DNA of 64,000 bases from Poronia punctata (lineage: Eukaryota > Ascomycota > Sordariomycetes > Xylariales > Xylariaceae). Under the pieces are notes generated by a model. It made no database searches. It saw only the letters and a list, made by a program, of their open reading frames with translations, and was not told the origin of the DNA. The stretch is taken from contig MU401539.1 of assembly GCA_022579005.1 (NCBI GenBank), positions 62,001 to 126,000 on the forward strand, written 5' to 3'. A program made the translations under genes and the position numbers. Positions 11,049-22,563 of the stretch are shown here, piece by piece (positions within the stretch are counted from its first letter, which is position 1; every line of letters begins with the position of its first letter).

Positions 11049-13403
11049 GGTGATGTACTAGATACTGCTCGTTTGAACGATCAAGAGGTGTCTGATGTCG
11101 TTCTTCATGAATGCGTCTTCCCACCTTATATCGTATTCCCAAGCAAAAAAAAAGACATATCACACAGCCCCTTCTCCCTATTTCCGTGTCCATGATCCAC
11201 TATTCTCTGGAGTTTCGAGAAGAAAAAAGAAAAAAGCATCATTGACATGGTTAAGCTCAGGCAAGGGACCAAACCTTCCCAGTTATTCGGTAGATAGGTT
11301 AGGTAGCTTATGTCATGTCCTTGTACCTTTGAGCCGTTTCCATTCCTCTAAATCCTATATCCATCATGGTAAAGTTCTAGATGTAAATCCCATCAACAAG
11401 GAAGATCATGTAAGCTACCTACGTAAGTAGCTACCTAGGTCCGGCACCTAACCTAACCCAACCTACAATGTTCGTATCGTATCCGATCTCTGCTATTCAT
11501 TCGGCACCGAAGTCGACCTCTAGCTCCGAAGCATTGCCTTCCCCAACAAAGTTTCAATATCCATTATGACGGGTTGAGGTCCATGTCAAGATCAACAAAA
11601 GTACTTTATGATAGACTAGAACCAGGATCCCGGTATATCACCCATGTTTACCACGTATTCCTGTCACTCTCCCGAACGGAAAAGTAAGTGACACGGCGAG
11701 GCGAGGGATGCGATGCCAAGCCTCGCCGCCGGAAGCGGACAATCACAAGCTCCAGGAACTTTACCATGGTCTATCCCCTGTTCGATGACCCGTTTATCAG
11801 TTTAATCTGGGAAGGTTTGCTGGGCGGGTTTACAATACCCGCTTGTGCATGCACACAAAGTTGTGGGGTACATAAGCGCGAGCGCGGCTAATAATGGTAA
11901 AAACGGGATGCCTTGCAGAGGAATACTACCATGTCCCCATCGTACATTACATCTAAATCGTAACCGATCGCTAGGTATTAATATTTAATAAATAATGTAA
12001 GCACCTAACCTACGTGATGAGAAGAAGATAATGAAGATAATAATAATATTAGTATCTATGAGGAAAATAAATCAACTACGAGTAGGTGTACCAAGATACC
12101 GGTTCTGACTAACCCCGCCGCGCCTCCCGATTAGCTCTCTTAGCCCAATTCAAGATCCACAGTTTCCAAAAGTACATCCTCTTTAACACTTTGACATCTG
12201 ATTTCCCGTCTGCATTTCCCGTCTGCATTTCCCGTCTGCACTTTGCACCGCCATACTGTACTCGTAAATCAAGAGTCGGGCCGGATACACTTCCTCGAAA
12301 CCGTCATTCATTCATTCATGATCCTTTTACCTACTATGAAAATCTATCAACATCTCCATAGATAGATAGCTCGTGGCTGGAAGATAAGCTTCTTATTCCT
12401 ACCAAAATTCTAGAATTAGAAAATTTGGGCCGCTTATGAGATTTGCACTCAGCCCTACAGTATATTTACGAGTACCTAGCAAACAGACCTGTACTTGACT
12501 GCTACCTCGTTTGGGCGAGACCTGTCTTTTTTAGGAATAAAGTCTTTAGGAGAATTAAATATCTTTGGAAACAATTACCTTCTTTCGGAAAGCTTGCTTT
12601 CCCTCAACTACAATTTTTTTTATCTCTACTGTACTCATATTACCTGTACACTAAAAGATACGCCGTAATACTACAGTGTCATATTGTCATATTGTCCCAT
12701 TGTGTAAAAGCTACGAATACACGTACACATACATGCGTGTACAAGTGAAAGATTGATTTGTTTTTTTACGCTACGCCGTCCGAAGTTCGCATCATCACGT
12801 GGGATACCTAGGTTACAATAGAGAGCGAGATATTTGTTCTAGAATATTTCCAAATTCCACCCCGTTTTATTAACTGCAACGTCGAGGCACGGCCCGCTTA
12901 CTCGTACCGTCAACAAGCAGGCAAGGCAACAGCATTTCAATACATGATCCAACCAACGGTGTTTGAACAGATACCTTCCAGGTCCGAATCTTAAACAATT
13001 GATATCGGCCTCTGGGTGTGGCTTTGCTATGTTTTTTTTTTTTTTCTTTTTTTTTTTTTTTGCGCCGACTTCTTGCCGGCCGTGAACAAATTGATTAGCT
13101 ACCGGACCTTTCCTGCTTCTCAATCTATATACCTAACTACCTACCTAGGTAGATAATGTCATTACCAGATAGTAAACAAGATGCCAAACGCTGCCGGGCA
13201 AGTGACGGAGAGGAGCTTAGTTAGAAGTAGGTAGGTAGCACATCAAATAGAATATCTTATTGGCTCCTTCCTCTATCTTAGGTAGGTACGAGAGTTGTCC
13301 TGTCCGTTTCAATCTTGCTAGGTACCTACATCATAATTTTCCCCTCCTTTCCTTCCAGGACCGAAACAAGCTACCTAGTATTTATCTACCATGATCCGTA
13401 AAA

Positions 13404-13435
<32 letters not shown>

Positions 13436-14133
13436 TTAGCCCTACAAACGACATTGAAACGCAAAGTTCAAAGTACAATTTCTCGCATGAATAATCGCCC
13501 TACGCGATAGCGATAGCGATACCGAAGCCGAAGCCGAAAGATGAAGAGGAAAGAGGAAGAGGAAGAGGAAGCAGAATTCCTGGCACCTGGCAAATACCTA
13601 ATGCATCAGGGGCAAATTAGGAAACAAGAAATCTTCTCTTCACACGTTACAACTTACAAGCCAACCTTACCTAAGGTACGTTCTAAATTAACTACTACAT
13701 TTGAACTATATACATTAACCTAGATGCAAGCATGGTAGGTAAGGTAGGTATTCCGTCAACCTTGTGAAAGAGAAGAGCTTGGGTCAAAGGCAAGGCAGAC
13801 TCGGCCGCTTGTGGGGTACTAACCTGGATGAGGTGTCGACTCGGCATATCATCGAATGAACTATCAGGGATTATTGTCATGCCCGGTCTTTTCTAGGGTC
13901 ATGAAAATAGATTTAGATTTACGCCTTTCTAGAAAACGAAGACTGGCACTGCCGAGTGGCGACTCGCGAGTGGTTCTTGACGATACTGGTAGTGTACATT
14001 CTCATCATAAATCCTAGACTAGACTTGGAACTGTATAGATCTCTATAATTAGACAGTCTACCATGATTTCCAAGGTAATGAATGACAGCATCTACCATAT
14101 CCTCATCCTATGAGAGATCAGACCAGTATCTCC
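11049..14133. other. Intergenic region, no supported gene
   Basis: About 3.1 kb without a credible coding region. It contains three tandem copies of a 12-bp unit, TTTCCCGTCTGC (about 12202-12240), an (AATC)n tract at about 13405-13436, a T-rich tract at about 13031-13062, many TACCTAGGTA-type palindromes and four of the TACTCGTA octamers discussed under findings. The left end should hold the promoter of the acetyltransferase gene. Confidence 0.55.
13405..13436. repeat. (AATC)n microsatellite
   Basis: About eight tandem AATC units in intergenic DNA. Confidence 0.85.
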
Positions 14134-16381
14134 TCAAGCCTTTTTTGCCAAACTATCAAAATAGCTCTTCTTGGCCGCATCAAAGATCTTCTTCACTTCC
14201 ACAGCCGGTATCTTCTCCCTTCTATCAAACGAATACACGCCATTGACCTCTTGCTCAATATCGGAGCTTTGAAAAGGGTAGAGTCAGTATAGACAAGAAC
14301 AGAGATCGGAGTGGATGTAAACTTACAGCTGCGTATACACAAACCCGCTACAGTGTGGCCCCTGAATGACTGCCTTGCAGAGAGCATCGATGCGCTTCAA
14401 CAAGTCACTTGAATCACTTGCCGTCGTATATCCCCAATCTCCACCGCCGCCCTGTGGTTGGATCTCGTCACTTTTTCCTCCTGTAGGTGCGATGTTGACC
14501 CCGGCGAATTCGGTGCAAATGACGGGAACCCCGGGTTTATGCTTCACGGCGGGCTCAACATCCCCGATTGGGCCGACAAACATTGACCTCCCACCCCAGT
14601 TTCTCTCCGTCAGACCCTCGAGAGTGGCACACGTCTTGGAGAGCTCTGGTGCATCCGTATAGTCGTGGAATGTACTCAGATCTGTCAAGACGTGCTCCCA
14701 TCCGCAGTTGTCATTTACTGGGCGTGTGTCATCGAGACTCCTATTATTATCGTTTAGTCAGATTCGACGGAAGAACTTGTGGCTTCGGGTTTTTTTGGAC
14801 ATACTTGGTCAAATAATACAGAGAGCGGAGATGATTCCGCTGCTCAACACTTTCCTTGAGGTTTGGATAGGCCCAGGATTCGTTGACAGGCGTCCATGTA
14901 ATGACAGACGGGTGATTGATATCACGCTTCACCGCCTCGGTCCATTCCTGGTCCATCCTCTCTTTATACTCGGCACTGAACTCGTAAGCATTCGCCATCT
15001 CGCCCCAAACCAAATAGCCGAGCTTGTCGGCCCAGTAGAGGAACGCGGGATCCTCGACCTTTTGATGCTTGCGACATCCGTTAAAGCCCATCTTCTTGGC
15101 TAGCTCGATGTCCTTCTTCAAAGCGTCTTGCGAAGGTGGCGTCATTCCCGTCTCCGGCCAGTAACCTTGGTCAAGGTTTAGAGCTTGGAACAGGGGCTTT
15201 CCATTGAGTCTAAACGTCCCATCTCCCTTGGTCCAGTCGAGGTGTCGGAAACCGGTGTATGTCTTGGCTTCATCGATGACTTTGCCTTCGGAATCATATA
15301 ATCTGATAAGGAGATCGTAGAGTGTGGGGTGATCTGGAGACCATAAAGCCAGCCCGTTAAGCCAGCAGTCGTCATCTTCGTAAGGCGCAATAGAAGCCAC
15401 AGCTTGTGATGCGCTCTTTTTCTTCTGCTCTTCATTCAGAGCCAAGGGAAGCTTTACTGTAGCAAAACTCTTGTCTTTCGGCAGATTCTCCCTCTTCTTT
15501 GCGATGGAGAAACCGTTCAGACTTCCTTCTATCTCGACACTGTATGCGTGGCCGGCCCGCCTCCCGAGCACGGCAACTTCCGCATTAAGCTCCCCGCTAT
15601 AAATGTCATTGGCTTTCAACACTGTTCCCTGACTACTATTACCCAAGCGCGTTGCCGGCACCACTTCAAGTACGACGGGCTGCCATATGCCGCTCGATGG
15701 CGTATAGAAGATACTTTCGGGTTGGGGAGCCCAGTACTGTTTCCCTCGCGGCTGGGTTAGATCATAGGGTGAATCGCGAACCCGCAGGACGAGTTGCAGC
15801 TGGGATTTACCCGTGCTCTTTCGAAGGCTATTTAGAGCATCCGTGATGTCAACGTCAAAAGGAACGTGGCCGCCCCTGTGAGATCCGACAAGATGTCCCG
15901 AAACCCAGACCGTGACTTCGTAGTCGACTGCGCCGAACCGCACGAGGACGCGGTCGCCGGCTTCTACTTCGGCTTTGGCGCGGGGGTCTGACACCGGTCG
16001 CTCGTACCACAGGACCTCGTGGGCGTCATTCTCCTTCAGACCCGAGGCCGGCGTCTGAAATACAAAAGGGACATTGATGGGCTTCTTGAAATTCTCGTGC
16101 GACTGGCTCTTCTTCGCCTTGAAGCCTTTTGCGATGAGCTCGGGGAATGCGGCAAGTCGCTTGGCTTCGGCTTCGGCTTCGGCCTCGGCCTCGGCCTCGT
16201 TGGCTGCTTGAGAATTGGCCACCGTAATCTTGTCAGGTACGCCGTTAATCTGCCACGACTCCTTCAGTCCGACATCCTCATCATCGAAAAGAATGGTCCA
16301 TTGGTCGTTAATCGGGGCCCATCTGTGATTTGTATGGACAAAGTCCGGTCTTGGGTACGTCTCCTTTGACTGATAAGCCAT
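14134..16381 (-). CDS. Glycoside hydrolase family 2 protein (beta-galactosidase/glucuronidase/mannosidase type)
   Basis: Three exons, 14805-16381, 14327-14740 and 14134-14266, with introns of 64 and 60 bp, encode 707 residues from the ATG at 16381 (MAYQSKETYPRPDF). An N-terminal sugar-binding domain and Ig-like domain are followed by the TIM barrel. The acid/base pair Asn-Glu is in WTPVNESW (about N500-E501) and the nucleophile is in PVICTEFAG (about E603). The intron-spanning RPVNDNCGWEHV is typical of GH2 enzymes. There is no signal peptide, so it is predicted intracellular, acting on imported oligosaccharides. An alternating Glu-Ala run at residues 62-73, encoded by GGCTTC/GGCCTC repeats, interrupts the N-terminal domain. 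The sugar specificity cannot be read from sequence. Confidence 0.9.
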
Positions 16382-17656
16382 GATGCGATGATCACTTCTG
16401 TGCTGCTGTGAATTAAACAATACGGTATCTCAAACACGACAATTAACAAAGAGAGGACATGCGAGAAAGGATGGGAAGAGACGAGAAGGAAAGCGCGACG
16501 TGCTACACTAGTCTATCTTTTTCAAAAATAAAACCCCAAAAGCTACTCGGACTGGAAGTAAGTACCAAGGTGGAATACAAGTGGGAAAGCTGCCTGGGCT
16601 GCCCCTCATCATCGCCAACGCGAACCTTTTGTTCCTCCATCCCATGTTACCTACTTCGGTATATCGGACAGAAGATCAAGTTGCTCAGTGCTCACTACCG
16701 GTTTTCGGTGCATGCTCTACCAACTTGCCCACGGAAGATGCGTGGCTACAAGGGGGCTTCTGCGCCCGTCATACCCACTGAAGTTCGGTAAACTAGAAAT
16801 ATAAGTGGCGGCGCTGACGTCAAACGGCCCCGCGTTATCGTTCTTTAGAGGCTCCTCTTGCTGCGGGAAAGCTGGAGTAACGGTATGTCGACACGCAAGC
16901 CATCAGTCAACGTCGAGCAACGATTTTCAGGGCCCAGAGAGATCCCCCTGAATAAAGGCAATTTAGACTAACCTAGGAGAAATTCTTTGATTTGTTTGCT
17001 GGCACTACAGAACAGAGCCCGCACAGAACACTGCGCATTACGACAGGTGTTGTTGGTACCTATGTAGCACAGATTCCACTGCTATATGATCCTGTATCTC
17101 CCTACTAAGGACGTATTTTTATAGCCAAGTAAGGCTAGCGCAGTTTTTTTATAAGTTGCTGAGTCGTCTCATTCTACTCGTACATTTACCTGAGCTGCAA
17201 CCTATCACCTCAAGGCAAATCTCTTCTGCACATGGTCTGTCTTGAACGTGGAGTCATAGATAGAAGAGAAATGGTGTTTTATGTTCATGTCCACAGCCAA
17301 CGACAAGCAAAGCCTACTCACTGACCAGTCTGACCTATTCTGGAGAGGAGGGGGAGAAAAAGGGATTGCACACATCTGCTATGTAAAACATCAATTAGGA
17401 GAACAAGTGGCACGCGACAAGCGAATCAAACTAATTATTTATAAATCAGATCATTCCTTGCAAACTCATCACTTCCTCGTAATACAATAACATTATATCA
17501 TTCAAACAAGCACATACACCATGGAGTCTATCTCGTCATCTGAACCCCTCGGTGCTCAAGCTCATACTTCGATATGTTCCCAGACTCAAAGACGCCGCCA
17601 CGTATATGTAACAACCATGACCACATTCGACAACAGCTGGGAGCTTACAAGTCGGT
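16382..17656. other. Intergenic region between the GH2 gene and MCM4
   Basis: No supported gene. It lies upstream of the GH2 start and downstream of the MCM4 stop. The small plus-strand frame from 17521 runs into the MCM4 3' end antisense and was not accepted. Confidence 0.5.
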
Positions 17657-20600
17657 TCAGGAAACATTTGTAACCCGTCTGACACTCTTCCTAGCTCCCT
17701 CCCCGGTAATCATAATGACGCCCTCCAGCTCCAAGGCTCTCATCGTCTCGGCAAAGTCTGACGGTTCAATCGGAATGCTTGATCCCTCGTTCAGTCTTCG
17801 GCTGACGTCGCTAAACCTCACCGTCTGTCCGCCGCTTGTCAACTCGTCCAGCAGGCGTAGAGCGGCTTCTTTCAGTTCAGCCTTGCGCTTCCGCTCCACG
17901 GCGCTAGTGCCTTCGGTGAGCAGACTCATGTCGATACGGCCTTGGGAATCCGTCGCCGCCGTCTTCAACGCCGACTGGATGAGACGCTCGGCCTCCTGCA
18001 CGTCTGATTTGGTAACAGTTTGCGACAGTCGCATCTTGGCGTGCGCTTCCGCCAGTCGAATCATCGACTCTAGTTGACGGGTAGTGGCCGTGATCCGCTT
18101 CTCTGCCGAGCGGACGTCCTGTCCTAGTCTACGCATGTTCACGTAGGCCTCAACCAGGGCCTGAGAAGCATCGTGCGACAGTGTCGGGTGGATATGAGCG
18201 CGTGCATATGAGATGTAAGACGTCAAAAATTCCACGGGCTAGAGGCAACGTGTTAGCGAACGATCAGAGCAATACGTAAGATAGTTTGCCTTGGAACTTA
18301 CCAAGATCTCCTCCTTGGAACTGGCCGATTGCGGCTTGTCTTCCAAATACATAGACAGCAAATGGCGTGCCAGCTTCCGGTCGGTCGCTTCGTTGACTCT
18401 GTCCAATATGAGGTAGACGAGATCAAATCGGGACAGGAGCGTTGGGGGCAGATCGATATTTTGTGGGACGGGGAGATCTGGGTTGTAGCGAGAACCGATA
18501 GGGTTGGCCGATGCCAATATGCTTGTTCGTGCATTTAGTGTCGTGATGATGCCTGCCTTGGCCACGGAGACGGTCTGCTGTTCCATGACTTCGTGAAGCA
18601 CCGATCTCGTCGCGTCGGACATCTTATCGAACTCGTCGATGCAGCAGACACCGCCGTCTGACAGGACAAGCGCGCCGGATTCTAGAACTAGCTGACGAGT
18701 CTCCGGGTCACGAGTGACATATGCGGTCAAACCGACAGCAGAAGAACCCTTTCCACTTGTGTACACACCTCGCGGTGCGATCTTGTGGACATACTGCAGC
18801 AGCTGAGACTTGGCCGTCGACGGGTCACCGCACAGCAGAACGTTTATATCCCCGCGATACTTGGGACTACCGCCACGTTCGAACGTTTTATTCGTACCGC
18901 CAAACATCTGAAGCAGGATGCCCTTCTTCACGTCGTCCATTTCGTAGATCGAAGGAGCAAGAGACCGGGAAAGCAGCTCATATATATCTGACCGGGCCGC
19001 CGTCGCCTTGATTTTCTCCTCTTCCTCGGGGGTCAACTTTCGTACCTCTTCGATTTGATTGTCGGTATCGTTTGACTCGGGCTCCAAGGTCGAAAGGTCC
19101 GCATCTAGCCGTTTGTTGTCCACCTTGGCCACGTGAACAACGTCCACAAAGGTCTTGAAGACGCTTTTCACCGTCCTCATACGGGGGTTGACTCTGACCG
19201 GGCTGACGCGATAAATACCCGTTACCCGTACCCGATCACCGGCCTTGCAGAAATCAACCAATTCATTGTATACGCAAACAGAGACTGAGTGAGGTGTCTG
19301 ACCGGCAGGCACGGCGTCGGGCGTTTCTTGCAGCTTGATGACCTGTTTGTCTTCGAACTCGCATCGGTTATGGACGATTTGCATGGAATTCTTCTGCGCA
19401 CACATAGGTCGTGGGCACTCGGTCGGTTCTCGAATCTTGCCCCGATCGAGACCAACGAGCAAGGAGTGGCTGCATACGTTGCACCGGAAGAATGCCTGCT
19501 TCATATCGGGGATGACAGGCGTCGTTCGGATAACAAGACCCTTGATGCAGATCAGCTTGTCCATATCGGAAGGGTTGAGATCGCGCAAATTGATGATGTC
19601 GTCCAGGCCATACGGCCTCGTCATGTAATTTTGGTCCATGACCCTCTCCTCCAAAGTCGGCCCTTGCTGAGCGCGCGGGGTCCCCACGGGCTCCTCGCTC
19701 CTCTCTGAACTGGGGAAGGGCATATCCGAACTCGGCGCTGAACTTCGCTGTGTAGCTGAAGCACCGTTGCTCTGGCTTCTCTGTCTCGACATCTCGGCTT
19801 GGGCCAGTTCGATCATGACGTCGTGCACAGACTGGTCCATGAGGGGCACGATTTCTTGGGGGTAGTGTTGAATCTGGTGCCATATCTTCCGGGTAGGAGG
19901 GTAGAGTTTGAAGTCACGAATGTCTACATAGAGAATTCGCTGGCCAAGAGTCAACATGTTCTGAAGCTCTTCCCAGTACGGTTTAGAAGTCGCCGTGGGG
20001 TCGATGTCCGTCTGTTCTGTCGTCATCCCCTCGTGCCACAGCCGGTACTTCTTCTGGAAGTTCTTCAAGAAATCCTTAAAGGCAGCGTAGGTATCGTCGA
20101 TTGACACTGTCGTACCCCAGATTGTGGCATTGTCTTGCCCTCCCAGAGCATCGGCCTCCGACGTGCCGGGGTTCAAGTTGGAAAAAGTCGCGGCATCAGA
20201 GTGTATCTCGCGGACAACACGACCAGAGTCGTCGAGGATAACGCGGCTAGCGCTGCGACTACCTCCGCTGAAAATCTCCGAGTTGATGTCACCCCTTCGA
20301 GGTCTGGCCCTTGGTGTGCTAGTAGATCCGACAAATAGATTACTGCTCTCGCTTCGGAGGTCGGACTGGGGGTGCAATCCTCGGCCGGGACTCGAACTTG
20401 GTTCATACCGAATAGGAGAGGACTCTACAAGTAGCAAGTTAGTATAGAAGCCTTGATATCCCCACCTCGGGCTTGCAGTGCCTCACCGCCAATCAATCCC
20501 CTAGAGGCCCTTGGTGTCCGATCGCCATCAGACTCGGTCATGTGCCGGAGGGGCGAGCTAGGAGGCACAGCTCCATTGTTATTCGTGCTCTGACTCTCGG

Positions 20601-20802
20601 TATTGTTTCGCAAGGGAGAAGAGTCGCGAATGCTATTAGCGCCGTTCGCGGGCGACGACTGGTAGAACAATGGGCTCGATGCCAGTTGCGACTGGCGGGT
20701 ATTTCGAGGCGTGGCAGTATTCCGAGATGCCGCGTTACGATTCGGTGTGCTCGCCTGCGAACCACCCGTGCGCTGGCTTCGACGTTGGCTAGGGGACGAC
20801 AT
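17657..20802 (-). CDS. MCM4: DNA replication licensing factor MCM4
   Basis: Three exons, 20487-20802, 18302-20424 and 17657-18238, with introns of 62 and 63 bp, encode 1006 residues. The Ser/Thr/Pro-rich N-terminus (SSPLFYQSSP, SSPLRHMTES) is the usual MCM4 regulatory tail phosphorylated by DDK and CDK. A zinc finger C-x2-C-x18-C-x4-C is at about 420-447. The AAA+ core follows, with Walker A GDPSTAKSQ (about 638-646), Walker B CCIDEFDKM (about 699-707) and arginine finger SRFDL (about 770). It is one of six subunits of the MCM2-7 helicase in the nucleus. The first splice joins GLIG to ESSPIRYE and the last joins EEIL to PVEFLTSYISYAR, both conserved. It is divergent from coatomer zeta. Confidence 0.97.
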
Positions 20803-21516
20803 CGTGGGATGCGTGAAGAAAAGAATCAGTCAGATTCTGGTGAAGCGCTTTTCCGATATCCCGTCGATAGAATGTATTGGAGTGTGACAGTTCGAGTCCA
20901 GATACAGCGCTAGATATGAACTACTGAATGCTTCGAAAATTCATGTCATAGGTTGACTTGTCGGTGGGATGGACAAATGGTGGATTATTTTCCTGCCAGT
21001 AATGAAAAAGAACCCATTAACGCGTAAGGAGGGGAGAATAGGGCTAGCGCGTTCAGGACGCGTAAAGTGGAAAATGGATTAAGTCTCCAAGTGAAGTGCA
21101 TTGATTGGCTCAAAACAAATAACTGCGGTAGTTGCATTATAGCAGTTATCGAATGGTTGATACCCGTTTATACAGGATATCAGAGTTAGCGGGTTCCCTC
21201 AAACAGCTGTTCCAATTCACACCGTGTTCTGACCTGCGCCCTCTCGTTAGTGCTCCATCTACGTGTACTGTAAAGGCTGAAGGTGAACCCATCAGCCCTG
21301 TAACCCCCTGAACATCTACTGAAGAAGTGACCGTTACAGGTCCAGTGATCCCTCCCTGGCTGACCTACCTCGACTCTGGTGCTGAGGCATACCGACGACC
21401 TCCTGTGCGACAAGCCAACTGTCTTTGCTTTTCTAGTAGTGTTTGACCACGGCACAAAAAGATACCCACGATCAGCGACTCTACCCGTTTTATACAACAC
21501 CACACAACCGCCCAAG
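20803..21516. promoter_or_regulatory. Divergent promoter region of MCM4 and coatomer zeta
   Basis: 714 bp between two divergently transcribed housekeeping genes. No convincing TATA box is seen. An MluI-like ACGCGT sits at 21020-21025 and a related ACGCGT at 21058-21063. In yeasts this core is bound by MBF at replication genes, so it is a plausible MCM4 control element (inference). Confidence 0.4.
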
Positions 21517-22389
21517 ATGCCGTCCATGTCCCTGCAGTCCGTGACTGCTATCCTTATATTGAGTATCGACGACGGTGCAGGTACGTTGACTACTCCCCAT
21601 CCTTTCGTTATGTTAAACTAATGTTCTACAGTAAGTCCAGTTCTACACCGCCGGCCGGCCTACCATTCGCTCCAAACGTCGGTTCGGAAGCGGTTGGTCG
21701 AAGAAGACGCATGTAGTTGACGAGTAACAGAGGATATTCGCCAAATACTACAATACACCCCACCATGCGCCAGGCAGTAAGGCCCAAAGATAATTCGAAC
21801 CGGATATTCAGCGACTGACAGCGCCATTCTAGCATCCAGCGCCTCTAGCTCCCCATATCCCGATGTGAAATCGCAAAAGACGTTCGAAAAGGGCCTACTC
21901 GAGAAGACGGCGAAGCAGACGGGCGACATCATCCTCTACGATAATAAGCTAGTTCTTTATAAGATGGAATCCGACCTGATGATGTATGTCGTGGGCGGCG
22001 CCGACGAGAACGAGGTCCTATTATACAATGTCATCCTTGCGCTGCGGGATTCCTTGCATCTTCTCTTCAAGTCAGTACTACCCGCGACCCCTGGCGATGA
22101 CGGGCATTTTGGGCTGGGGTATAATTACTAACGAGGAACCCATTCAAGACAATCCGTGGACAAGCGGACAGTCGTAGAGAACTACGACCTTGTCTCGCTG
22201 GCTATCGACGAGATCGTAGATGACGGTATCATCTTAGAGACAGACCCCACCATCATCGTACAGAGAGTTAGCAAGGCTCCTACTCAAGATGTCAACTTGA
22301 GCCGAATCGACCTCAGCGAGCAAGGTGTAAATAATCTGGCACAACTCGGAAGGGCCAAGTTGACCGACTGGTTACGGCAAGGACTATAA
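21517..22389 (+). CDS. RET3: Coatomer subunit zeta (COPI)
   Basis: Exons 21517-21579, 21731-21776, 21833-22070 and 22149-22389 encode 195 residues. The protein starts MPSMSLQSVTAILILSIDDG, then RIFAKYYNTPHHAPG, KSQKTFEKGLLEKTAKQ, YDNKLVLYKMESDLMMYVV, DENEVLLYNVILALRDSL and VENYDLVSLAIDEIVDDG, a full match to the longin-fold zeta subunit of the COPI coat used in Golgi-to-ER retrieval. Introns 2 and 3 are ordinary. The first is not: exon 1 can be joined to RIFAKYY in frame only through a twin intron (see separate entry). If instead the strong donor GTACGT is joined directly to the acceptor before AGG, the frame is lost after DDGA. It converges with SUA5 174 bp downstream. Confidence 0.93.
21580..21730 (+). 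other. Predicted [D1,2] stwintron in the coatomer zeta gene
   Basis: The internal intron is 21581-21631 (51 nt: donor GTACGT, branch-like ACTAAT, acceptor CTACAG). It separates G21580 from T21632. After its removal these form the donor G-TAAGT of an outer intron (100 nt) ending GAGTAACAG at 21730, with a TTGAC branch-like site. Only this two-step excision joins DDGA to RIFAKYY in phase 0. The sequence shows the sites; sequential splicing is inferred. Confidence 0.75.
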
Positions 22390-22563
22390 AAGGGGGGTTT
22401 GTGAGTCGGAATCGAAAGGGAAACAAAGGGTAACTCGCAGGAATTACGAGAGCAATGGATCGAGTAGGGAATTCGAACGCACGGCGTCTGACAAGTCGCC
22501 CCTTATAACAGCGGTAGAGAGTGGTATTATATCCGGTGACGGTGTCGTGCGTATGATTGCGCT

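Noticed and set aside
17521..17676. Plus-strand frame of about 51 codons starting MESISSSEPLGAQ
   Set aside because: It overlaps the 3' end of MCM4 antisense, is short and has no family resemblance.
22436..22500. tRNA-like GAATTCGAAC (TTCGAA) motif downstream of coatomer zeta
   Set aside because: On neither strand do T-arm, anticodon arm and acceptor stem pair around it.
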